NCBI GenBank assembly: GCA_017965445.1
Contig: JAGCPZ010000007.1
Location: 1 to 58,181, forward strand
Direction: 5' to 3'
Origin: Fibrobacter sp.
Lineage (GTDB): Bacteria > Fibrobacterota > Fibrobacteria > Fibrobacterales > Fibrobacteraceae
Length of the DNA: 58,181 nt
Shown: positions 25,165 to 34,479 of the stretch, piece after piece
Layout: each line of letters opens with the position of its first letter
Numbering within the stretch: the first letter of the stretch is position 1
Notes under the pieces: generated by a model
Databases searched by the model: none
The model's input: only the letters and a program-made list of their open reading frames with translations
What the model was told of the DNA's origin: nothing
Made by a program: the position numbers and the translations under genes

Positions 25165-27081
25165 CTACTTCTTTTTGCCTAAATATTCCAATGCAGCGGG
25201 GTGCTTGGGATTGAGTTTCAACAAAGTCTTATACGATTTCTTGGCTTCTTTTTTCAAGCCGAGAGCAGCCTGAATAGCACCCATGTGCTCCCAGAATACG
25301 TCATCGCGGCTCATTTTTTTGCTGTCAATCAGCTGCATCGCCTGGTAGGCTTCGTCATAACGCCCCAAACGGTAGAGGCCCCAAGCCTTGGAATCCAAAT
25401 AGGCATCTTTGCCGTCACCGTCCTTTTCGAGAGCGAGGGCTTCGAGAACAAGCTTGTAGCCCTTTTCAACTTCAGCGGGTGAACGGTTCAAGTCAATCAT
25501 CGAATAGCCGTAATAGTTCAAAGTCGAGGCGGTTTCGTGCGGAGAGAATCCAGGTTGTTTCAGCAATGTTTCAAAATGCTGGAACGATTCATCATAGCGT
25601 TTGAGGCGTTCCAAGTTCATCGCCATCGAGAGGCGCACTCTTGTATATGTCGAATCTTTCGCAAAGAAAATTTCGAGCATTTCCTGTGCCTTGGTGCGGT
25701 TATTGAGAGCACGGGCCACCTTTGCCGAATCTGCACGCGCATCCTTCTCGAGATCCAGAGCCTCGCCGATGAGCGCTCTCGAATAGATGTCGAGAATCTG
25801 CAAATACTTTATCTGCGCTTCGGCCTGCAGCTGCGCAAGATTCGCAGAATCTACAACGCCGGGAAGCGGCGTCCATGTTCCCCAGAACTTCATGAGCGAA
25901 TCGAGCAGGGGGTAAGCCTTTTCGTACTTGTCCGCCAACGCATATACAGACGCAAGCAGCATTCGAGTATCGCCGTTGCTCACCGAATCGGACTTTTCGG
26001 CATACTTAATCGCTTCGGGATAATTGAGTTCACTCGCAAAGATGTTCACGAGACCGAGGTAGGCGCGGTTCGCATATTTCGGCTGCCCTTGCAACTTGCC
26101 TACGGATTCAAGCAAGTGGACCTTCGCGCTATCGCGGTTGCCCACATCATATTCATACTGTCCGATAAAGCAGAGAACCGCAGGCGTCTTCACGCCATCC
26201 TCATAATACTTCTTCATGGCAAAGGCATAGGCACTATCACCCGGCATCGAGGAGAGCACCATGATGGTCATCTCCTCGTCTTCGGACTTTGCGCTTGTAA
26301 GCGTATCCACGATGGCAATGGCTTCCTTGTAGCGTTTCATCGCCATAAGGCCGCGCACTTTCTGCAGAAGCATCTGCTTGTCGCCAGTCGCCTCGTGCGC
26401 CTTGCCAAAAAGATCAACCACAGCAGAATCGCGCCCTAAATCTAAAAGCAACGACAACTGCCTTTGGAACAAAGTAGGTATATAGTTGACCTTCGGCAAC
26501 AGCATGTCGTAAATGCGGACAAGTTCCTTTTCGTCACGAATCGCTTCGAGGAACAAGCTGTAGTCGTAAAGCAAAGCCATGTCCTGATAGCGCGAGGAAT
26601 CCAGCCCCAGCGTAAAATATTTACGGCAAGAATCGACTTCGTTTGTCTTCACGTAAAGACGGGCAAGCAACGCATACTGCGATGCAGTGCGTTTACCCTT
26701 AAGCTTGGAAGCCTTCTGCGCCTCTACGAGAGCTAGGGAATCTTCGCCGGCTGCAACCAGGCGTTCGGCAACGCCAAAGCCCAAATAACGGCTCGTCGGG
26801 TCAGCCTTGTAGGCCTGCTTCCAGAAGAAATCCGCCTGACGTCTGTCGCCGCGCAATTCCATATTCTTCGCAAGGAAGAAGAATTCATGGGCGCTTTCCA
26901 AATCGACTTCGACCTTGGGCTTCGCGGCAACATCGGCCACAACTTTCTCGACCAAAGCGGAATCAACAGCATTCAACGTAGCCGAATGCACATCGCTCTT
27001 TTTTTTCGCAGGTGCAGAACTGCAGGCGTACAAAGACACCAGCACCCCAAAAAGCAGCCACGAAACCAAAATACGATGCAT
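25165..27081 (-). CDS. TPR-repeat lipoprotein
   Basis: 638 aa from ATG 27081 (AGGGAG 7 nt upstream). Lipobox SLYAC, Cys about 20. The rest is helical with many TPR-like units, e.g. AHEFFFLAKNMELRGDRR, QYALLARLYVKTNEVDSC, AYLGLVNIFASELNYPEA, and a typical C-terminal pair AIQAALGLKKEAKKSYKTLL with LNPKHPAALEYLGKKK. Scaffold for protein complexes, probably periplasmic face of the outer membrane. It lies 6 nt before the LolB-like gene and 20 nt after the PASTA gene. Confidence 0.85.
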   Translation of the reverse strand: MHRILVSWLLFGVLVSLYACSSAPAKKKSDVHSATLNAVDSALVEKVVADVAAKPKVEVDLESAHEFFFLAKNMELRGDRRQADFFWKQAYKADPTSRYLGFGVAERLVAAGEDSLALVEAQKASKLKGKRTASQYALLARLYVKTNEVDSCRKYFTLGLDSSRYQDMALLYDYSLFLEAIRDEKELVRIYDMLLPKVNYIPTLFQRQLSLLLDLGRDSAVVDLFGKAHEATGDKQMLLQKVRGLMAMKRYKEAIAIVDTLTSAKSEDEEMTIMVLSSMPGDSAYAFAMKKYYEDGVKTPAVLCFIGQYEYDVGNRDSAKVHLLESVGKLQGQPKYANRAYLGLVNIFASELNYPEAIKYAEKSDSVSNGDTRMLLASVYALADKYEKAYPLLDSLMKFWGTWTPLPGVVDSANLAQLQAEAQIKYLQILDIYSRALIGEALDLEKDARADSAKVARALNNRTKAQEMLEIFFAKDSTYTRVRLSMAMNLERLKRYDESFQHFETLLKQPGFSPHETASTLNYYGYSMIDLNRSPAEVEKGYKLVLEALALEKDGDGKDAYLDSKAWGLYRLGRYDEAYQAMQLIDSKKMSRDDVFWEHMGAIQAALGLKKEAKKSYKTLLKLNPKHPAALEYLGKKK

Positions 27082-27101
27082 TAAAATCTCCCTATACAAT
27101 C

Positions 27102-27863
27102 CTAGTCAGCAATGATAAAGTCCACTCTCGAACCCGGCTTTAAATAGTCGCCATACTTCGGAGAGGTTTCGATGACGGAACCAGGACGAGCACCATCTTC
27201 ACTTTTCATGCGCTTGATAGAACCCACCTTGAATCCGAGCCTATCCATGTGCGGATAAACTTCATCCATGAGGATTCCTTCAAAATTGGGGAGCAAAATT
27301 CGGCCTGTCGTAACTCCGGCAGAAATGACAACATGCACAGTATCGCCCACGCGTACCGTATCGCCCGCAATAGGGATAGTGCGGATTACGACGCCCCGCG
27401 GAATGCTCTGGTGGGCGCCCTTGATAACCTCGCCTTGAACAAGACCTGCACGGGCAAGTGAAATATCCGCCTGCTTCTGGCTCTTGCCGCGCAAATCAGG
27501 AATGACAACCTTGCGAAGTCCAAGACTCTTCGTCAATTTCACCGTGCGGCCAATCTTTGCCGTGCGGCCAGCCTTCGGCATCTGCACAAGCACCATGCCC
27601 GCCGGAATCTGGGTGCTGTAGCGGCCTTCTTCAGTCCACTCGTACTTAAAGCCTGCTTTTTTCAACACGGAATCCGCGGCCTGTTCCGAAAGCCCTTCGA
27701 GGTTCGGGACCGTACCCGTACTGGCGAACGCCCCTGCAAACGCAGGCATCAAAAGCTTATCGACCAAAAAGACAAGCACAATTACGACAACAATCCAGAT
27801 GACAAAAGCCTTGAAAATGGCGGTTTGCCTAACCTTGTTCCAAAGCGACTTTATTTTATTCAT
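27102..27863 (-). CDS. Membrane-anchored PASTA-domain protein
   Basis: 253 aa. Short cytoplasmic N-terminus, one transmembrane helix (about 17-40, FVIWIVVVIVLVFLVDKLL), then three PASTA modules: VPNLEGLSEQAADSVLKKAG, IPDLRGKSQKQADISLARAG and LPNFEGILMDEVYPHMDRLG, each ending in a V-x-V-I/L-x-S/A strand. PASTA domains bind peptidoglycan or muropeptides. No kinase or transpeptidase domain is attached, unlike PknB or PBP2x. Possibly a cell-wall sensor or divisome scaffold. Confidence 0.88.
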   Translation of the reverse strand: MNKIKSLWNKVRQTAIFKAFVIWIVVVIVLVFLVDKLLMPAFAGAFASTGTVPNLEGLSEQAADSVLKKAGFKYEWTEEGRYSTQIPAGMVLVQMPKAGRTAKIGRTVKLTKSLGLRKVVIPDLRGKSQKQADISLARAGLVQGEVIKGAHQSIPRGVVIRTIPIAGDTVRVGDTVHVVISAGVTTGRILLPNFEGILMDEVYPHMDRLGFKVGSIKRMKSEDGARPGSVIETSPKYGDYLKPGSRVDFIIAD

Positions 27864-27883
27864 ATCAATTCTATTTAGCGGGA

Positions 27884-28594
27884 TTAACCCTTGGTTGCTT
27901 TTTCCTGAAGCACGTCCTCGTCAAAGATGACGATATCCTTGCCGGTCATCGCAATGGCATTCGTGCGCACCAACAGGGAGCAGATTCGGCTCACCGTTTC
28001 GCGCGTCGTGCCGGACATGTCCGCGAGCTGCTGCTGCGTCGGGCGGTTGTGGATAACCGTCACCATGTTCCCGTTGTCCGTATGGATACGTACACCGCGT
28101 TCCTGCATCAAGTTCAGGAGCGTCCCCGCCACACGACCCGAGACAGACATCGTCGAAAGCGAACCGATTTGCTTGTTCGCCTTGCGGAGCCTCTTGCAAA
28201 GTTCACTCATGAGAGCCATTGCAATTTCCGGAGTCTTGCGGATAAGGCTGAGGAAGGATTCCCGATGAATGACAAGCAGCTTAGCGTCAGTCACCGTGCG
28301 GACAGAGGCTGACCGGGGTTCGCCGTCAATGAGCGACATTTCCCCGAAGAAGTCCCCACGTTCCAGGAAAGACAAAATGGTTTCGCGTCCGTCGATGCCC
28401 GTCATATAGACTTGCACGGAACCGGTGGCGATCAAGTACAGAGCCTGCACCGAATCGTCTCCTTCCAAGACCACAGTCTCATCACGATTGAAGTTTTTGA
28501 CGATTACCAGATTGGCAATCATCCCCAACTGTTCTTCATTGAGCTCCGAAAAGAGTTCAACCCCTTTCAACAAATCAACTGTGGATGCGTCCAT
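27884..28594 (-). CDS. Crp/Fnr-family transcription regulator
   Basis: 236 aa. N-terminal cyclic-nucleotide-binding fold: LFSELNEEQLGMIANL, VVLEGDDSVQALYLIATGSVQV, and phosphate cassette GEMSLIDGEPRSASV keeping the Glu and R-S-A of CRP. Helix C, then winged HTH with PTQQQLADMSGTTRETVSRI (about 185-204), the classic CRP recognition helix. No FNR-type cysteine cluster, so cAMP or another nucleotide is the likelier ligand. GGGGAAG ribosome site; 24 nt after purA. Targets not identifiable here. Confidence 0.9.
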   Translation of the reverse strand: MDASTVDLLKGVELFSELNEEQLGMIANLVIVKNFNRDETVVLEGDDSVQALYLIATGSVQVYMTGIDGRETILSFLERGDFFGEMSLIDGEPRSASVRTVTDAKLLVIHRESFLSLIRKTPEIAMALMSELCKRLRKANKQIGSLSTMSVSGRVAGTLLNLMQERGVRIHTDNGNMVTVIHNRPTQQQLADMSGTTRETVSRICSLLVRTNAIAMTGKDIVIFDEDVLQEKATKG

Positions 28595-28618
28595 TTTATC
28601 TTCCCCTTTTGTTTTAAA

Positions 28619-29902
28619 TTAGTCCAGATCTACGACGATACTCTGGTCGCGCTTGGCACCGATAGAAACCATGCCAATCTTCACGCCAACGAGTTCCGCC
28701 ATGCGATTCAAATACTTCTTCGCGTTTTCCGGAAGTTCATCGAACTTGCGGCACTTGCTCGTGTCACACTTCCAGCCCGGCATCTCTTCATAGACCGGCG
28801 TGCAACGTCCGACCTTGGAGAGCTGGTTCGGAATCAAATCGAGCTTTTCGCCATCGCACAAGTAGTGCGTGCAAATCTTGATGGTGTCGAACGTGTCGAG
28901 CACATCAAGCTTGGTGATAGCGAGGTGAGTGAGACCATTCACGACAGTCGCCTTGCGGACCACCGGAGCGTCGAACCAGCCACAGCGACGGTTACGGCCC
29001 GTCGTTGCACCGAATTCGTTACCGATGTTGCGGAGCTTGTCGCCCGTCTCGTCCAGAAGTTCCGTCGGGAACGGACCGTTGCCCACGCGAGTCGTGTAAG
29101 CCTTGACGACACCGACAACCTGATCGAGAACCGTCGGACCAATGCCAGCGCCGCAGCTTGCATAACCGGCAACCGTGTTGCTCGAAGTCACGAACGGGTA
29201 CGTACCCTGATCGACATCGAGGATAGTGCCCTGGGCGCCCTCGAACACGAGACGCTTGCCTTCCTTCACGGCCTTGTAGAGCATCTCGCTCACGTCGGCG
29301 ACGAACGGCTTGATCTTCTGGCCGAGTTCGAGATAGTCCTTGATGACCACTTCCGGGTCGATTTCCGGAACATCGTACATCACCTTGAATTCTTCGTTGT
29401 GGACCTTCGCCATCGCTTCGACGCGCGGACGGAGTTCACGTTCGTCCATGAGGTCGCCCACGCGGACACCGATACGGTTCACCTTGTCGCTATAGCACGG
29501 ACCGATACCGCGGCCCGTAGTACCGATAGCAGCCTTGCCCGCCTTCTTCTCCTTGGCCTTGTCGAGCGTGGAGTGGTACGGAAGCACAACATGAGCATTG
29601 TTCGCGATAAACAGACGACCTTCCGGGTTGATACCCTTCGTATGGAGATCAGCAATTTCATTGAGAGTCTGGATCGGGTCGAGCACGACGCCGTTACCGA
29701 TGACGCAAATCTTGTCCGGATGCATAATGCCGGACGGAATCAAGTGGAAGACGAACTTCTTGTCACCAACTTCCACAGTATGGCCGGCATTGGCGCCGCC
29801 CTGAAAACGCACGATGATATCTGCATCGAGCGTCAAGAAATCTACAACCTTGGCTTTTCCTTCGTCGCCCCACTGGGAGCCGATAACTACACGATTTGCC
29901 AT
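28619..29902 (-). CDS. purA: Adenylosuccinate synthetase
   Basis: 427 aa, full length. Makes adenylosuccinate from IMP, aspartate and GTP (AMP branch of purine synthesis), cytoplasmic. GSQWGDEGKAKVVDFL (usual GQWGDEGKGK), GGANAGHTV, GTTGRGIGPCYSDK, and the GATTGRNRRCGWFDA loop are all present. AAGGA ribosome site. First gene of a six-gene minus-strand train with gaps of 6-24 nt (crp, PASTA, TPR, LolB-like, nudix). A TATCTTTA promoter box lies about 70 nt upstream. Confidence 0.97.
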   Translation of the reverse strand: MANRVVIGSQWGDEGKAKVVDFLTLDADIIVRFQGGANAGHTVEVGDKKFVFHLIPSGIMHPDKICVIGNGVVLDPIQTLNEIADLHTKGINPEGRLFIANNAHVVLPYHSTLDKAKEKKAGKAAIGTTGRGIGPCYSDKVNRIGVRVGDLMDERELRPRVEAMAKVHNEEFKVMYDVPEIDPEVVIKDYLELGQKIKPFVADVSEMLYKAVKEGKRLVFEGAQGTILDVDQGTYPFVTSSNTVAGYASCGAGIGPTVLDQVVGVVKAYTTRVGNGPFPTELLDETGDKLRNIGNEFGATTGRNRRCGWFDAPVVRKATVVNGLTHLAITKLDVLDTFDTIKICTHYLCDGEKLDLIPNQLSKVGRCTPVYEEMPGWKCDTSKCRKFDELPENAKKYLNRMAELVGVKIGMVSIGAKRDQSIVVDLD

Positions 29903-29973
29903 ATTTCCTTCGTTTTAATCTTTAAAATCGAAACGGTTGCCCCAAGGTACCTCCCTGGAGCCCTTTTTCGCCA

Positions 29974-29981
29974 TAAAGATA
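29974..29981 (-). promoter_or_regulatory. TATCTTTA promoter box before purA
   Basis: TAnnTTTA on the minus strand, 71 nt before the purA ATG. The divergent box at 30089-30096 serves the plus-strand gene. Confidence 0.45.
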
Positions 29982-30088
29982 GTAAGTACCACCGCAAAAA
30001 ACGAATTTTAAGCAGCGAATTCGCCCGAAAAAACGGGGGTAATTCAAAAACCTTCATTTAAAGCGGCCCTTATAAAATACATTTTTCT

Positions 30089-30096
30089 TATCTTTA
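30089..30096 (+). promoter_or_regulatory. TATCTTTA promoter box, probable leaderless start at 30101
   Basis: TATCTTTA, then AAGC, then ATG. No Shine-Dalgarno; 4 nt between box and start codon, nearly the same layout as the TIGR02147 genes. Confidence 0.45.
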
Positions 30097-30100
30097 AAGC

Positions 30101-30568
30101 ATGTCCGAAGAAATAAAAATGCTTATCAAGAAACTTTCGCCGTTGCTCGACGAAGATTCGGACGTGTTCCGCGAACTAGAGACGTTCTTCGGCAAGGATG
30201 CCAAAATAGGCATGCACCGCGATGACCTTTCCAAGTTTCTTCAGGACAACAGAACATACCAAGTAGTCCGCGTAAGCGGCAAAAGCTACAAGGACTGCGT
30301 CTATGAACTTGTTGACAACTTCCCCGAGATGTTAGACGCCATAGGCATGCTGCGTTATTACAGAGCACCCACAGGAAACATCCAGTGGGAAGAAATCGAA
30401 GCCGCCGAAATCGCCATGGGTAACGAACTCACCATGAACGCCTACGGCTGGGCGCCCGACGCCTGGACCGTCTTTGCTCCAAGCGCCTTGGACGAAGCAA
30501 CCGCACCAGAAGACAAAAAAGGCGACTACAGCCTCGTCGCGATTGTCGCTTTGGACTCGCTGTTGTAA
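30101..30568 (+). CDS. Conserved-looking hypothetical protein
   Basis: 155 aa, soluble, acidic, no signal peptide. The N-terminal half MSEEIKMLIKKLSPLLDED, the middle KFLQDNRTYQVVRVSGKSYKDCVYELVDNFPEMLDAIGMLRYY and the C-terminal sequence WAPDAWTVFAPSALDEAT suggest an alpha/beta fold, but no family was recognised. Divergent from purA; probably leaderless. Downstream are dispersed repeats. Codon use resembles the neighbours. Confidence 0.6.
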   Translation: MSEEIKMLIKKLSPLLDEDSDVFRELETFFGKDAKIGMHRDDLSKFLQDNRTYQVVRVSGKSYKDCVYELVDNFPEMLDAIGMLRYYRAPTGNIQWEEIEAAEIAMGNELTMNAYGWAPDAWTVFAPSALDEATAPEDKKGDYSLVAIVALDSLL

Positions 30569-30610
30569 ACACAGTCCATGTTCTGTCACTGGATCCTTCA
30601 CATTCGTTCA

Positions 30611-30720
30611 GGATGACGGATTGCATAAGCCGATCCCGGAACAAGTCCGGGATGACAATGTGAAATGGCTTGGATGACGGATTGCATAAGCCGATCCAGG
30701 AACAAGTCCGGGATGACAAT
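30611..30720. repeat. Two copies of a 49-nt dispersed repeat with palindromic core
   Basis: Copies at 30611-30659 and 30672-30720 (period 61) read GGATGACGGATTGCATAAGC, then CGATCC(C/A)GGAACAAGTCC and GGGATGACAAT. The core CCCGGA-ACAAG-TCCGGG is a hairpin. It fills the convergent gap between the hypothetical gene and the PBP4-like gene and may serve as a weak bidirectional terminator. Confidence 0.8.
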
Positions 30721-30754
30721 TCAAATACAGCTCCGCCGGGATGACTGTTTAAAA

Positions 30755-32896
30755 CTAATGTTGTATAAACTTGAAGAACGTGATTCCCGGAATTTTGCGG
30801 GTGGCGAGGTAATCAGCAAGCGGGAGCTCGACAACCTGCTTCTTGATGGAAGACGCATGGCGCAGAACAGGCTTTTTCCCCGGCGTAAACACGACTAATC
30901 CCGTGTGCGTCACGTCGATTTTGTCGGAAGAAGCGACGAACGCCACACCGAGAACTTTCATCGCCCCGGTGTACGGTTTTTTCGCCATTTCGATTGCCTT
31001 GTCCAAAGGCATGTAGCGAATCTTGAGCGGTTTTTCCTTCCCCGTATATTTGAGGTTGTGGCTCTTGAAAAATTCTTTCTTGGGCATCGTGCGCGTCACC
31101 GAGACTTCACCTTCCATCGGGACGACTTTCGCGTATTTTCCTTCACCGACCCAGTCGTCGAGCATGTAATGCTTTCGCGTCATATAGCTTATATTGCCGC
31201 CCTTGTAACGGAGGCGCTGGAGCTGTCTGAACAGCGACTTTTCGCTTTTCGCCATGGCAAGCGCAACAACGTTTTCCACATACGTCATGCAGTCAACGGA
31301 GTCTAAATAAACTAACGGTTTATCGTCAATGCGGTCAAAATGGCCTTCGCCCATCGGCCCAAGTCTGTATGGGCGTCCCAAGAGTTTTTGCGAAAAATAG
31401 TCGAGACGCTTGTTCAGCCCGATTATTCCCTGCGCTTCAAGCCACAGGGTTTTCATCTCCATCAATGATTGGCGACCTTTGTTCGTATAATCGATGATTC
31501 TCATCCAAAGTGTATCGAGAACATCTTTACTCTTGATGTCCGGAGTTTCGTTCGTACCGTTCAAGTACATGGCAACGGCAAGCGTATCGTCGTCTATCGT
31601 GTAAATGTACCCGACCAAGCCATAGACTTCTGCGATAAAGCCCGTCTTGAAGCGGGTGAGCCAAATGGCGTCCAAATTCTGCATGCGCTTTGCGCCGGAG
31701 CCAACGCCAGGGCTAGCAAAACTGTTGATATAATATTGGCCCTTCGGGTGCCGTGCCATTTTCGCGAGCATGTGCGCCACTGTAGAAGGCTGCACCTTGT
31801 TTTCAGGAGAAAGGCCGCTACCGTCCCATACGTCAAAATCAGTCGGGTTCAAGTCCATTTCCAGAAGGAACTTGCGTTCTGCCTTGCGGCCGCCTTCAAC
31901 GCTACCTTCGCCTGCGACTTGCGCTCCGAGATTTCGCAAAAGCGTCTCGGCATGGAAATTCTGGCTGCGCTGATTGATTTCGTCAAGGATGCTCAAAAGA
32001 GGCGCCGCCGAGAAGGAGAACTTTTTCAATTCTGTCTTTGAATCGCTCGACTTGTTCTCTTTAAAGACGATGCCGCGATTTTTCAGCGCATACATGAACG
32101 CCGCCCTAAAATACCCCACCGGATTTCGAATCGGGAGTACCATGCTCGCCGAATCGACGCCTTCGCCCATCGTACCGCCAAGCGTTATGATGGATTTTTC
32201 CGGGTCAATTCCATATACCCATTTTTTCTTCCTTCCCTTGACGGTCTTTAAGTTGTTTACAACCTTGACATAACCTATATCGGGAATGATGCTAACATTT
32301 GCCGTATCTCCACGGCGTCCTGGCCAAAAGCGTATTGTCACGCAGTTGTCGTTAAATCCGAGAGGCCCGACTTCGGCCCCGTACCAGGAATCGTAATAGT
32401 TCCTACGCCAATTTTCAGGTTTCCACGGTCCCGTGTAATAGCTGGTATCCAAATCGATATGACCGTTGATGGTATCGATACCCATCGCACGGATGGAATC
32501 CGCCATGGAATTCAAGACAAAAAACATGTCATCGTAAAATCTGGCCGATATGTTCGGGTCCCCTTCGCCGCGAATTTTGAGCGCCCCCGTCAACGTTTTC
32601 TTTTTGATGTCACCAAGAACCGTTACATCTGTTTTTGGTCCGTAATCCAGTGGCAAAAAATGGAGCGCCGCCGCCGTTGTCAAGGTCTTGAGTGTACTTG
32701 CCGGGGTAAACTGTTCATCCCCGTTGACGTTGCCAATCTCCTGCCCCGACTTGACAGAGCGAAGAGCCATTCCGTAACGCACGCCGGGAATAAGCGAATC
32801 TACATAGCTTTTGAACGAAGAAACATTCACATGGGCAAACAGAGGTGCCACAAGAAACGGCAACAACCGGGAAGTAACTTTGAACAACTTATTCAT
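30755..32896 (-). CDS. PBP4-type D-Ala-D-Ala carboxypeptidase fused to a DUF1460 amidase-like domain
   Basis: 713 aa from ATG 32896, which overlaps the upstream stop (ATGA). Signal peptide to about residue 22. N-terminal ~440 residues are a DacB/PBP4 fold with PASTLKTLT (SxxK Ser), RSQNFHAETLLR (SxN) and RFKTGFIAEVYGLVGYI (KTG), plus the big insertion domain between SxxK and SxN. The C-terminal ~240 residues start LLGRPYRLGPMGEGHFDR and contain YLDSVDCMTYVENVVALA (Cys) and DVTHTGLVVF (His), the pattern of DUF1460 N-acetylmuramoyl-L-alanine amidase-like proteins of the NlpC/P60 clan. Periplasmic peptidoglycan enzyme with two cutting activities in one chain. Third gene after aroA and the solute-binding protein. 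Confidence 0.85.
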   Translation of the reverse strand: MNKLFKVTSRLLPFLVAPLFAHVNVSSFKSYVDSLIPGVRYGMALRSVKSGQEIGNVNGDEQFTPASTLKTLTTAAALHFLPLDYGPKTDVTVLGDIKKKTLTGALKIRGEGDPNISARFYDDMFFVLNSMADSIRAMGIDTINGHIDLDTSYYTGPWKPENWRRNYYDSWYGAEVGPLGFNDNCVTIRFWPGRRGDTANVSIIPDIGYVKVVNNLKTVKGRKKKWVYGIDPEKSIITLGGTMGEGVDSASMVLPIRNPVGYFRAAFMYALKNRGIVFKENKSSDSKTELKKFSFSAAPLLSILDEINQRSQNFHAETLLRNLGAQVAGEGSVEGGRKAERKFLLEMDLNPTDFDVWDGSGLSPENKVQPSTVAHMLAKMARHPKGQYYINSFASPGVGSGAKRMQNLDAIWLTRFKTGFIAEVYGLVGYIYTIDDDTLAVAMYLNGTNETPDIKSKDVLDTLWMRIIDYTNKGRQSLMEMKTLWLEAQGIIGLNKRLDYFSQKLLGRPYRLGPMGEGHFDRIDDKPLVYLDSVDCMTYVENVVALAMAKSEKSLFRQLQRLRYKGGNISYMTRKHYMLDDWVGEGKYAKVVPMEGEVSVTRTMPKKEFFKSHNLKYTGKEKPLKIRYMPLDKAIEMAKKPYTGAMKVLGVAFVASSDKIDVTHTGLVVFTPGKKPVLRHASSIKKQVVELPLADYLATRKIPGITFFKFIQH

Positions 32897-34479
32897 TGGC
32901 GAGTCTTTCTTTTCCTTTTTCTTGCAACGCAAAGAACAACGACAACACAGACAAATAGAATTCCCGCGGCTGCAATAATAAAGAATCTAGGAGTAACTCC
33001 CTTGTCCACAATTTCACCGGCTATCGGCATCTCTTCGCGGCTAATAAAATCGGCTAAATTCTTCGGATAAATTACATTGTATTCATACAGGAAGAAATGC
33101 TGTATCCAATGCAACATTTCCGCTTCGTTTAAAGTTTCAGAATGATTCAAGACCCCATTAATCTTCACATGGGCGTCATAGACCAGCTTCGCAAGGCGTG
33201 CGCTGCGCAGTTTACGGTTTGCCGTATTCAAGAACAAACTGCCCATGTTGTTCGACAGTTCCATCAAGATGCTTTCGACAGAGCCCCATTCCGGGATATT
33301 CGGGAAGACACGACCATGTTCCAGTTCGGCGACCAGTTTGGAATAACGGGAATCGCGATTCCAAATATGGAGAATGCTCCTATCCGCCGGCAAGAATCCC
33401 ACCTGGCGGGAGTAAGCATCAATGTTGTCTGCACGAAGCATATAGACAAAGAAACGTTCCGCCATGGCGTTCTTGGATGCATCCTTCTTTTTGCCCAAGG
33501 CCAGATGGCTACCGCCCATAAACGAGAACCGGCCAGCAGGCCCCGAAAGCAGTTTCATCACCTTGATGCCATCCTTCGCGATAGCAGACCCCGCAAGGCC
33601 TCCAGATTGTTCGGGATTATCCAGTTGCTTGATCAGTTCCGAAGTTCCGTAGAGGAACACGCGTTCCGAACGCACAAAGCCATTCGCGTTGTCCGCGGAA
33701 TTTTCGGACAAGCTATAAGGCGCCATTTGCGAATCGCCCATGATATCGGCATAGAGTGCAAGCCCGACTAGTGTGTTCGAGTCGAGAAGCGCACTGCGGT
33801 ACCCTTTCTTGCCCGACGGCAGCACAAAATCGCCACCGTGTCCCCACACGACCGGAGCCATACACTGATGGCCAGTCCAGTCATCCTTGCCGGGCAGGGC
33901 AAAAGGCGTCACCTTGACTCCCTCGTCATTTTTCAAATCCGCTTTTGCAATTGTCTTTAAGACGCCGAGGAACTGCGAATACGTTTCGACATCGGAGTCG
34001 TCGATCCCGAGTTCCTTCCACAAGCGTTCGTTTACAAAAAATCCGCGAACGTCAATGAACCACGGAACCGCGTATGTCTGCGGACGCCCTGAAATATGCG
34101 AACTGCGGAATCCTTCGCCCAAAAAGCGGGTCGAATCGATTTCGGACATCAAAAAATCAATCGGGCGAATCAGTCCCGCCTTTGCAAAATGCGGAACCCA
34201 CGTCGAGCCCAGCTGAATCACATCGGGGGCCTGAGAAATCGAATCCGCAAAGGTCCTCGTGATTTTGTTGAACGCTTCGCCCCAGCTGAGCGAAGTCAAC
34301 TTCACCGGAATATGCGTCTCGCGATAGAACTTTTTCACAAGGCGATTCAACGCAATCTTTGATCCAAGCCCATTATCCATCACCCAAACAGAAAGCGAGT
34401 CCGACGCCACGCTCTGCGTAGCGCCCAAGCCCAAGACTAGACTTACAAGACACGTTATTTTCTTCAGGGATTTTATCAT
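32893..34479 (-). CDS. Extracellular solute-binding protein with C-terminal membrane anchor
   Basis: 528 aa from ATG 34479, overlapping the aroA stop (ATGA). Signal peptide to about residue 26 (TQSVAS). SLSVWVMDNGLGSKIALNRLVKKFYRET, GEAFNKITRTFADSISQAPDVIQLGSTWVPHFAKAGLI and GGDFVLPSG fit the family-1 (sugar) ABC solute-binding fold. The last 35 residues contain one transmembrane helix (FFIIAAAGILFVCVVVVLC) with a basic tail RKRKRKTRQ, so the protein is anchored with the binding domain in the periplasm. No ABC permease or ATPase adjoins it; neighbours are aroA and a peptidoglycan enzyme. Could be a sensor rather than a transporter part. Confidence 0.75.
   Translation of the reverse strand: MIKSLKKITCLVSLVLGLGATQSVASDSLSVWVMDNGLGSKIALNRLVKKFYRETHIPVKLTSLSWGEAFNKITRTFADSISQAPDVIQLGSTWVPHFAKAGLIRPIDFLMSEIDSTRFLGEGFRSSHISGRPQTYAVPWFIDVRGFFVNERLWKELGIDDSDVETYSQFLGVLKTIAKADLKNDEGVKVTPFALPGKDDWTGHQCMAPVVWGHGGDFVLPSGKKGYRSALLDSNTLVGLALYADIMGDSQMAPYSLSENSADNANGFVRSERVFLYGTSELIKQLDNPEQSGGLAGSAIAKDGIKVMKLLSGPAGRFSFMGGSHLALGKKKDASKNAMAERFFVYMLRADNIDAYSRQVGFLPADRSILHIWNRDSRYSKLVAELEHGRVFPNIPEWGSVESILMELSNNMGSLFLNTANRKLRSARLAKLVYDAHVKINGVLNHSETLNEAEMLHWIQHFFLYEYNVIYPKNLADFISREEMPIAGEIVDKGVTPRFFIIAAAGILFVCVVVVLCVARKRKRKTRQ

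Noticed and set aside
25537..26439. 300-aa plus-strand frame
   Set aside because: Antisense to the TPR lipoprotein; composition follows the complement of TPR codons.
28412..30061. 549-aa plus-strand frame
   Set aside because: Antisense to crp and purA, both full length with intact motifs; no ribosome site or recognisable domain.
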